Shown here piece after piece: positions 39,142 to 44,747 of a DNA stretch of 44,747 nt (position 1 is the stretch's first letter; every line of letters starts with the position of its first letter). Location: the NCBI GenBank assembly GCA_024698685.1, contig JAILQZ010000053.1, positions 1 through 44,747 on the forward strand, given 5' to 3'. The DNA comes from a bacterium (lineage in GTDB: Bacteria; Actinomycetota; Coriobacteriia; Coriobacteriales; CADBOM01). A program made the translations under genes and the position numbers. The notes beneath the pieces were generated by a model that was given only the letters and a program-made list of their open reading frames with translations, did no database searches and was not told where the DNA came from.

Positions 39142-39866
39142 CAGATCTCCCCGTCCATGTAAAGGCCGCGCTTGGCTATGAAACGGATGACCTGCGGAGG
39201 GGTCATGTAGGCGATCGACTTGCCCTCAGAGACGCGTTTGCGCAGGTCGGTGGAGGATATCGCTAGCGCAGGCACATCGAAGAACTCGACCTCGAACTGC
39301 AAGCCGATATCCGCATCCTGCGCCTCCTTGAACTGCGTGTAGTCATAGCCTGGGCGTGTGCACGCTGCGAAGTGCGCGATCTTGGCGAGCTCGTCTGCCT
39401 TGTACCACTTGGGCAGGCTCACGATCGCGTCGGCCCCGGTGATGAAGTAGACCTCGGTGGTTCCGGGCAGCTTGTCGCGCAGCTCGCAAATGGTGTCGTA
39501 GGTGTAGGTGACGCCCTCGCGGTCTATCTCGATGCGGCTCACGTCGAAGGCCCTGTTGTCCTGCGTGGCGATACGTGCCATCTCGTAGCGATCCTCTCCG
39601 TCGGAGACCTTCTTGTCCTGCTTGAACGAAGGATTGCCAGCTGGGAGGAAAATGACGAAGTCGAGGTCGAACTGCTCGCGCGCCTGCTCTGCAGCGATCA
39701 GGTGGCCGTAGTGGATGGGGTCGAAGGTGCCGCCCATCAGCCCGATGCGCAGGTCCTTGGCGCCCGAAGCTACCGCGGCGTCGATGCGCGGCGAGATCGC
39801 AGCAGCAGGCTCGTCGTCGGCGATGGCATCCTCGACATCTGCCTTGAGCTCTTCGGCAGCGCTCAT
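39141..39866 (-). CDS. nadD: Nicotinate-nucleotide adenylyltransferase
   Basis: NadD makes nicotinate adenine dinucleotide in NAD synthesis. The nucleotidyltransferase motif is LMGGTFDPIHYGHLIAAEQA and the second signature ALAISSTDLRKRV near the C-terminus, with FLPAGNPSFKQ and FITGADAIVSLPKW. The 241 residues include an extra N-terminal stretch of about 40 acidic and alanine-rich residues before the catalytic domain. The start at 39866 is set by the ATGA overlap with proA; a downstream start inside the extension cannot be excluded. Confidence 0.94.
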   Translation of the reverse strand: MSAAEELKADVEDAIADDEPAAAISPRIDAAVASGAKDLRIGLMGGTFDPIHYGHLIAAEQAREQFDLDFVIFLPAGNPSFKQDKKVSDGEDRYEMARIATQDNRAFDVSRIEIDREGVTYTYDTICELRDKLPGTTEVYFITGADAIVSLPKWYKADELAKIAHFAACTRPGYDYTQFKEAQDADIGLQFEVEFFDVPALAISSTDLRKRVSEGKSIAYMTPPQVIRFIAKRGLYMDGEI

Positions 39867-41137
39867 CTGACCTGCCCCTCTCCCATCAGGATGAACTTGG
39901 AGGTGGTGAGCGCGGCAAGCCCCATCGGCCCGCGGGCGTGAAGCTTCTGCGTGGAGATGCCGATCTCGGCACCGTATCCGAACTCGCCGCCGTCGGTGAA
40001 GCGAGTCGACGCGTTGGCGTAGACCGCCGCGGCATCGACCTCGTCGGTGAACCTGCGGATCGCATCGTAGTCGCTCGCGATGATAGCCTCGGAATGCTGC
40101 GTGCCATATTCGTTTATGTGCGCGATGGCCTCGTCCAAACCGGAGACCACCTTCACGCTGATCTCGTAGGCGAGATACTCGGTACCCCAGTCCTCCTCCG
40201 TAGCTGGAACGAATTGCCCCTCGGTCAGCCCAAGGGCAGCCGCAGCCTCGGCGCTCCTCCCGTCGCCGTGGATGAGGACGTTCGCGCCTGCGAGCGCCTT
40301 GAGCGCCGCGGAAAGCGCCTCGTCGGCAATCGCCTCGTCGATGAGCAGCGATTCGCACGCATTGCACACGCCAGGCCTGCTGAGTTTGGCATTGAGCAGT
40401 ATCTCGAGGCCCATCTCGAGATCTCCGCTGGCGTGGAAGTAGGTGTGGCAGTTTCCGGTGCCGGTCTCGATGACCGGGACCTTCGAGTTCTCGACGCAGC
40501 TCTTGATCAGCGACGCACCGCCGCGCGGGATGAGCACATCGACGAGCCCATGCAGACCCATGAGCTCGGTGGTGGCCGACCTGTCGGTGGTCTCGATCGA
40601 CTGGATCGCATTTGCCGGGATGCCCGCGCTGGCCGCTGCGTCCATCAGGACCTTCGTCATGACGATGTTGGTGGAGTTGGCCGCCGAGCCGCCGCGCAGG
40701 ATGCAGGCGTTGGCGGTCTTGATGCAGAGGCCGGCCGCATCGGCAGTGACGTTCGGGCGCGCCTCGTAGATCATCGCGACCACGCCGAGCGGAACCCTCA
40801 CGCGCGTCATCCTCAGACCGCTGTCGAGCGTGCGCCCCTCGAGGATCTCGCCGATGACATCGTTGGCGGAGGCGAGCTGGCGCAGCGCATCCGCGATGCC
40901 GACGATGCGCTCTGGGGTGAGCAGCAGGCGGTCCTGCAACGATTCCTTCATCGAGTTCGCCTTGGCGCGAGCCATGTCCTCTCCGTTGGCGGCTATGATC
41001 CGCGGGGTCTGGGCGATCAGGGCATCGGCCATGGCCAGCAGCGCGGCATTGCGCGTTGCGGCATCGGTGCTCGCCAGCTTCACAGAGGCCGTTCGGGCCT
41101 TCAGAGCCTTCTCATATGCTTCGGACGTGCGTTCCAT
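39863..41137 (-). CDS. proA: Glutamate-5-semialdehyde dehydrogenase (gamma-glutamyl phosphate reductase)
   Basis: ProA reduces gamma-glutamyl phosphate with NADPH in proline synthesis. The 424-residue aldehyde-dehydrogenase-family enzyme has RVPLGVVAMIYEARPNVTADAAGLCIKTANACILRGG, LIPRGGASLI, and the nucleophile cysteine in SRPGVCNACESLL near residue 257. The C-terminal YANASTRFTDGGEFGYGAEIGISTQKLHARGPMGL is diagnostic. AGGGGAG precedes the ATG. It heads proA-nadD-yqeK-HD hydrolase; proB is not in the window. Confidence 0.97.
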   Translation of the reverse strand: MERTSEAYEKALKARTASVKLASTDAATRNAALLAMADALIAQTPRIIAANGEDMARAKANSMKESLQDRLLLTPERIVGIADALRQLASANDVIGEILEGRTLDSGLRMTRVRVPLGVVAMIYEARPNVTADAAGLCIKTANACILRGGSAANSTNIVMTKVLMDAAASAGIPANAIQSIETTDRSATTELMGLHGLVDVLIPRGGASLIKSCVENSKVPVIETGTGNCHTYFHASGDLEMGLEILLNAKLSRPGVCNACESLLIDEAIADEALSAALKALAGANVLIHGDGRSAEAAAALGLTEGQFVPATEEDWGTEYLAYEISVKVVSGLDEAIAHINEYGTQHSEAIIASDYDAIRRFTDEVDAAAVYANASTRFTDGGEFGYGAEIGISTQKLHARGPMGLAALTTSKFILMGEGQVR

Positions 41138-41251
41138 ATCTCCCCTGCCTTTTGCGCTTATCGTGCCTTACATGGCATCTGGTGGGCTTTGCGCGCCATT
41201 CTTTCCCTAATGATAGCCCAGAGAAGCGCCCGTGGGCGCCTCGCGTGGTTC

Positions 41252-41271
41252 CCAGCGTTGTATAATGCTGG
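41252..41271. promoter_or_regulatory. Palindrome over the macrodomain gene -10 box
   Basis: CCAGCGTT and AATGCTGG form an inverted repeat (7 of 8 positions) around GTAT. The plus-strand -10 box TATAAT (41261-41266) lies inside it, so a dimeric repressor bound here would block the promoter. It is followed by a CCCGC-AAAGA-GCGGG hairpin with CTTTT (41278-41297) in the leader. Confidence 0.45.
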
Positions 41272-41313
41272 CAAACTCCCGCAAAGAGCGGGCTTTTGGA
41301 ATTGAAGGGGGGC

Positions 41314-41841
41314 ATGATGGGCTGCATCCGCATCATCAAGGGAGACATCTGCAAGATGGACGTCGACGCCATAGTCAACGCCGCGAACACCACGCTGCTC
41401 GGCGGAGGGGGCGTCGATGGGGCGATCCATCGCGCTGCAGGCCCGAAGCTTCTCGAGGAGTGCCGCGGATTCGGAGGATGCGAGACCGGGGAGGCACGCT
41501 TCACCGCAGGATACGACCTTCCCGCGCGCCATGTGATCCATACGCCCGGCCCAGTCTGGAAGGGCGGTCGCAACGGAGAGCCGCAGCTGCTTCGCGCGAG
41601 CTACTCCAACTCGCTGCAGCTGGCAGCCGATAACGGGTGCGTGACCGTAGCGTTCCCCTCGATCAGCACCGGCGTATACGGATATCCCATCGACAAGGCC
41701 GCGCGCGTGGCGCTATCGGCGATCTCGGCCTGGACGCAGCTCGGCGAACTCGAGGTGACGATGGTCTGCCATAGCGACAGGGATTTGGCGGCATACAGGA
41801 ATGCCGCGGATGATCTGGGATTGGAATTCCTTACGGAATAG
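41314..41841 (+). CDS. Macrodomain protein (O-acetyl-ADP-ribose deacetylase type)
   Basis: A 175-residue single macrodomain of the MacroD/YmdB type, which binds ADP-ribose and hydrolyses O-acetyl-ADP-ribose or removes ADP-ribose from acidic residues. The ligand-binding motifs are VDAIVNAANTTLLGGGGVDGAIHRAAG and PSISTGVYGYPIDKAA, with the catalytic-region asparagine and glycine-rich loop intact. I use ATG 41314 after AAGGGGGG; 41317 is equally possible, and a TTG at 41296 is an alternative. Its promoter contains a palindrome. It is convergent with the M23 gene (12 nt between stops). Confidence 0.92.
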   Translation: MMGCIRIIKGDICKMDVDAIVNAANTTLLGGGGVDGAIHRAAGPKLLEECRGFGGCETGEARFTAGYDLPARHVIHTPGPVWKGGRNGEPQLLRASYSNSLQLAADNGCVTVAFPSISTGVYGYPIDKAARVALSAISAWTQLGELEVTMVCHSDRDLAAYRNAADDLGLEFLTE

Positions 41842-41852
41842 AGGCGGGGCGC

Positions 41853-42971
41853 CTACAGGTAGTACATCGGATTGAGCGCTTCCCCGCCGATCTCGACTTG
41901 GAAGTGCAGGTGCGGACCAGTTGAGTAGCCGGTAGTGCCGACGACTCCGATGTTCTGCCCCTTCTTGACCTGCTGCCCCTTGGTCACATATGGCGTGGTT
42001 GCCATGTGCATGTACTTGGTGGTGAGCCCCCCGCCATGGGAGATGACGACCCAGTTGCCCGCGGAGCTGCTGTAGCCCGCGATGATCACCGTGCCGGCCT
42101 CGGCGGCGTAGATCGGGGTGCCCTGCGCGGCAGCGAAATCGACGCCCTTGTGGAACGAGTTGTCGAAGGACCTCCAACCGAATGTCGAGGAGATCATCCT
42201 GTAGCCCGGACACGGATGCGCGAACTGCCCGTTGCCGGCGATCACATCATCTGTGACCGCATAGCCCTGCTCGCGAGCGCGACGCTTCGCGGCCTCCTCG
42301 GCCTTCTTGGCGGCCTCCGCCTGGGCCTTTTCCTCGGCAAGCAGCTCCTCGTACTCCTTGTTGAGCTTGTCGATCTCCTTCTTCATCTCGGAGGCCTTCT
42401 TCTGGAGCTCGGCCTTCGCGGCTTTGACGACCTCCATCTGCTTGGCCGCCTCCTCGCTCTGCTTCTGCGCCTCTACGCGCGCTGCCTCGGCCTCCTCCCT
42501 GGCCTTGCGGCACTCCTCGACGAGGGCCTTGTCATGGTCGTTGATCTTGTCCATCATCGACATGTTGGTGGCGAAATCGGAGAAGGAATCGGCGCCGAGC
42601 AGCACGTCCATCATCGATGGACGGCCGTTGCGGTAGAGCGAGACCGCGCGGTCGGAGAGCTGCTGCTTGATCTCCGCGATGCGCTGCTCGCACTCGACTA
42701 TCTTCTGTTCGGCCGCCTTCTGCGCAGCGATGGCGTCATTGTATGCCTTGAGCGCAGCGTCGTATTCGGCTTGCTTGGCGTTGATCTCCGTTTGCAATGC
42801 ATCGAGCTTCTCGACCAGCTTGTCGGCCTCGGCCTTCTTCTCCTTGGCGGTGACGCCATATGCGTCGCCAGAGGTCAAAGCCAATGGGACGATGAAAGCT
42901 GCCATCGCGATTGCGAAAGCGATGAGAAACGCTATTAAACCATGACGGCCTTGTTTGGTTCGCTCCACCAA
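41853..42971 (-). CDS. M23 family metallopeptidase with coiled-coil domain (EnvC/NlpD-like)
   Basis: Exported cell-wall hydrolase or hydrolase regulator. A signal peptide with hydrophobic core LIAFLIAFAIAMAAFIVPLAL is followed by a long coiled coil rich in Ala/Glu/Lys (about 40-245) and a C-terminal LytM/M23 domain. The latter has FHKGVDFAAAQGTPIYAAEAGTV, and the zinc-binding HLHF in GPHLHFQVE, so the peptidase site looks intact. I chose TTG 42971 because CGAGG lies 6 nt before it and it leaves a normal signal peptide; the longer frame from ATG 43034 adds 21 residues without a good ribosome binding site. A 15-mer shared with mihF lies 81-95 nt upstream of this start. Confidence 0.85.
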   Translation of the reverse strand: MVERTKQGRHGLIAFLIAFAIAMAAFIVPLALTSGDAYGVTAKEKKAEADKLVEKLDALQTEINAKQAEYDAALKAYNDAIAAQKAAEQKIVECEQRIAEIKQQLSDRAVSLYRNGRPSMMDVLLGADSFSDFATNMSMMDKINDHDKALVEECRKAREEAEAARVEAQKQSEEAAKQMEVVKAAKAELQKKASEMKKEIDKLNKEYEELLAEEKAQAEAAKKAEEAAKRRAREQGYAVTDDVIAGNGQFAHPCPGYRMISSTFGWRSFDNSFHKGVDFAAAQGTPIYAAEAGTVIIAGYSSSAGNWVVISHGGGLTTKYMHMATTPYVTKGQQVKKGQNIGVVGTTGYSTGPHLHFQVEIGGEALNPMYYL

Positions 42972-43051
42972 TGAGTACCTCGATTCGTGAGAGCATGGGG
43001 TTCGTTTGTCGTCATATTCATATGTTGCGGGCATCGCCCGTATGGCTAAAG

Positions 43052-43066
43052 GTTAGCAAAACTGAC
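43052..43066. promoter_or_regulatory. 15-mer shared with the mihF leader
   Basis: GTTAGCAAAACTGAC here and GTTAGCAAACCTGAC at 21899-21913 differ at one base and have the same orientation and nearly the same distance to the downstream start codon (about 81 versus 89 nt). A tandem CTGACAA pair (43062-43075) overlaps it. It may be a regulator site or an unusual promoter element. Confidence 0.5.
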
Positions 43067-43185
43067 AACTGACAACAACGTCAATTCGATGAATGCATCA
43101 TCTCTACACTTTTGCCAAAGCACTGAGAGCACGGGAAAAGCGCGTGGTTTTATCCTAGTTTCGGCCTCTGGGAGGGCAACGAAAG

Positions 43186-43214
43186 GCTCCTGGCCGAGCG
43201 TGCCCGCCAGGAGC
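43186..43214 (-). terminator. Terminator after the zinc-ribbon gene
   Basis: GCTCCTGGC and GCCAGGAGC form a perfect 9-bp stem with an 11-base loop, 26 nt past the stop at 43240. The minus-strand tail is CTTTCGTTG. Confidence 0.75.
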
Positions 43215-43239
43215 TTGCAAAGCAGGATGCGCGGATTCC

Positions 43240-43941
43240 CTACTCGTTCGGCTCGCTCGGAATCGAATCGTAAACTGGGGACTCTGCCGCCGTGCAATCG
43301 TCACTGCCCTTCGGGAATGGTTCGATGGAGTCGAACGCCGGGGCCGACGATGCCATGCAGGCCTTGCCCGGCCCCCTCATGATCGGCTGGCCGTCTGTTG
43401 TGTACGCAACCGGCGCCTCTTCTGGCGCGGACGCAGGCTCGGGAACAGCTGCTGGTGCGGGCTGTGCGCTGACGGGCGTGCCTCCGCACTGGGCGCAGAA
43501 GCGATGCTCGGGCTTCATCGGGGCGCCGCATTGCGAGCAGACGATCCCCGAGTCGGAACCCGCGGACACGGGAGCGCTTGCCATGGCGGCAGCTGCGGCC
43601 GACTGCGCGGCCCTTTGGGCTTCCGCCTTCTCGGCGGCAGCGCGCTTGGCGGCCTCCTTTGCCTCGATCTCGCTGGCGGTGATCGACTCTATCTCCTGGT
43701 TGCAGTTGAATATCTTCGCGTCCAGCTCCTGGATCTGCCTTACCAGATCGGGATACTTTGCAGCCAGCGCCTCGCTTCTTGGATCATCGAGATAGATGCG
43801 CTCGCCAAGCTCGGTTAGCAGCTTCGCGCGATCCCTGTTGATGTCGGCGATCTGCGCCTTGAGCGCGATCTTCTTCCTCTTGTTGTCAACCTTGTTGACG
43901 CCCTTGCCCATGAATTCGCCCGCGTCATTCAAGAATCCCAT
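43240..43941 (-). CDS. Zinc-ribbon protein with N-terminal coiled coil
   Basis: A 233-residue protein. The N-terminal half is helical and charged (DNKRKKIALKAQIADINRDRAKLLTELGERIYLDDPRSEALAAKYPDL...), then a coiled coil and an Ala-rich linker. A zinc ribbon CSQCGAPMKPEHRFCAQCGG (two Cys-x-x-Cys pairs) follows at about 134-153. The C-terminal tail is proline/alanine/glutamate rich and probably disordered. It has no membrane segment. AAAGGA precedes the ATG at 43941. The ribbon is of the zf-ribbon/DUF-type common in actinobacteria with unassigned function; a protein- or nucleic-acid-binding adaptor is possible but unproven. Confidence 0.8.
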   Translation of the reverse strand: MGFLNDAGEFMGKGVNKVDNKRKKIALKAQIADINRDRAKLLTELGERIYLDDPRSEALAAKYPDLVRQIQELDAKIFNCNQEIESITASEIEAKEAAKRAAAEKAEAQRAAQSAAAAAMASAPVSAGSDSGIVCSQCGAPMKPEHRFCAQCGGTPVSAQPAPAAVPEPASAPEEAPVAYTTDGQPIMRGPGKACMASSAPAFDSIEPFPKGSDDCTAAESPVYDSIPSEPNE

Positions 43942-44011
43942 TGCCTATCCTTTCGAACTTGCCTCTGAGCGGCATCGCGTATACGCGGCCACGATAATGC
44001 TCTTTTACCCG

Positions 44012-44039
44012 ATTATACGCGTTGATTCATCAATCTTAA
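44012..44039 (-). promoter_or_regulatory. Promoter of the zinc-ribbon gene with palindromic spacer
   Basis: TATAAT (44012-44017) with TTAAGA (44034-44039) 16 nt upstream on the minus strand. The spacer contains the palindrome TTGAT-TC-ATCAA (44022-44033), a candidate operator in the intergenic region shared with the divergent gene at 44153. Confidence 0.5.
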
Positions 44040-44152
44040 CTGCCCGTTAAACAACTCAAGGTAAAACCATAAACCCAATTCATTTACGATTATCCAATGT
44101 CGATTCAGACCATCGAGCGCAGCTATGCGCCTCGATCGGCTTGGAGGCCTCT

Positions 44153-44747
44153 TTGGGAAAGCTCGGAAGAACAACGATTGCGGCGATTCTGGCTGTGGCC
44201 CTTACCCTTTGCGCTTTCGCATTCGGAGGCCTCGCATTAGCCGCTGAGAGCGGAGAGGCCGCAGCCGCGCAGGCTCCCGCGCCGAAGGGCGATCCCAACA
44301 ACCCCGACTCCAACTACACCGGCTCGGCAGAGATCCCGCCTCATGCCTCGATCACGACGATCTTCCACAAGCCCGCCTCAGAGCGCATCTTCGTGATCTT
44401 CGCCCCATACCTCGAATGGGATGACATAAGCCCCGAGGACACCCCGAACCTCTACTCGATCCTCGACGATGCCGGTCTCGGCAACGTGATCACGCGCAAC
44501 GACCTGCGCAGCTCCGGCGATACGGTCACCGCGAACGAGACGGCCCTTTCGTTGGGCATGGGCTGTTGGGTGCGCGACATCGCGGACTTCAACACGATGA
44601 CCGTTGCGAAGGGCGGAGAGCTCCTGAGGAGCACCAACGACTTCAAGCTCCTCTCGGGCATCGGAAACCTCTACGCTAAGTACGGCTTCCGCACCATCGC
44701 GATCGGTTGCAGCGACATCAAGCACTCGCACGTGCGCCCCGCAGCCG
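44153..44747 (+). CDS. Secreted alkaline-phosphatase-superfamily-like protein (5' part)
   Basis: The gene starts with TTG, 5 nt after GGAGG, and continues off the right edge; 198 codons are visible. The N-terminus is a signal peptide (GKLGRTTIAAILAVALTLCAFAFGGLALAA). After a Pro-rich linker comes IFVIFAPYLEWDDISPEDTP-NLYSILDDAGLGNVITRND, which resembles actinobacterial exported proteins of the alkaline phosphatase superfamily (a G-x-x-W-x-D-x-x-x-x-x-TPNL pattern). ETALSLGMG then matches their L-x-L-G-A-G turn. No internal stop occurs. The catalytic nucleophile cannot be located with confidence. It is divergent from the zinc-ribbon gene. Confidence 0.75.
   Translation, partial: MGKLGRTTIAAILAVALTLCAFAFGGLALAAESGEAAAAQAPAPKGDPNNPDSNYTGSAEIPPHASITTIFHKPASERIFVIFAPYLEWDDISPEDTPNLYSILDDAGLGNVITRNDLRSSGDTVTANETALSLGMGCWVRDIADFNTMTVAKGGELLRSTNDFKLLSGIGNLYAKYGFRTIAIGCSDIKHSHVRPAA

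Noticed and set aside
44080-44731. Minus-strand frames over the right end
   Set aside because: They are antisense to the TTG-started exported protein, which has a good ribosome binding site, a signal peptide and family-like motifs.
1-44747. Mobile elements, CRISPR arrays, tRNA or rRNA genes
   Set aside because: I looked for transposase or integrase motifs, regularly spaced repeats and cloverleaf-like intergenic stretches and found none that I can support.

Overview
The window looks like a chromosomal core segment of a GC-rich actinobacterium, most probably of class Coriobacteriia. The grounds are an actinobacterial-type integration host factor gene immediately before gmk and rpoZ, an EF-G-like paralogue, separate purS-purQ-purL genes, frequent ATGA/TGATG gene overlaps, and a lone non-pyrrolysine MttB-family methyltransferase of the kind found in gut anaerobes. 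The genus is not determinable from sequence reading alone. I see no mobile element, CRISPR array, rRNA or tRNA.

Layout. (1) 1-7495: on the minus strand, purSQL plus the first codons of a membrane protein; upstream of it a small basic membrane protein, and further upstream a two-component system (response regulator, histidine kinase) whose kinase gene overlaps purC. (2) 7531-9602: a Tat-secreted lipoprotein gene and a divergent cytidylate-kinase-like gene. A conserved 21-bp site occurs both in their shared intergenic region and at the promoter of the two-component system. (3) 9690-14739: purB, a cysteine synthase preceded by a glycine-riboswitch-like leader, and an unusual 844-residue fusion of a TIM-barrel isomerase to an AMP-forming acyl-CoA ligase. 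(4) 14989-20908: the DNA-uptake operon comEA-comEC-holA with four 11-bp iterons upstream, then the mihF-gmk-rpoZ-thiI operon, which starts at 21810. (5) 22053-27483: the pyrimidine operon pyrR-pyrB-pyrC-pyrK-pyrD-pyrF with an attenuator-like leader. (6) 27754-33273: ileS-lspA-rluD and a divergent ferrochelatase homologue. (7) 33691-37817, plus strand: EF-G-like GTPase, MttB-family methyltransferase, ribosome silencing factor RsfS. (8) 37842-41137, minus strand: proA-nadD-yqeK-HD hydrolase. (9) 41314-44747: macrodomain protein, M23 peptidase, zinc-ribbon protein, and the 5' part of a secreted alkaline-phosphatase-superfamily-like protein that starts at TTG.

How the genes fit together. Most of the window is housekeeping metabolism: purine synthesis (purS, purQ, purL, purC, purB), de novo UMP synthesis, NAD and proline synthesis, cysteine synthesis, translation and its quality control, and DNA uptake. 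The less ordinary content lies in the TIM-barrel/ligase fusion, the ferrochelatase homologue with substituted catalytic residues, the orphan MttB protein, and several repeated promoter-proximal motifs that suggest regulons: the two-component site, the comEA iterons, and a 15-mer shared by mihF and the M23 peptidase gene.
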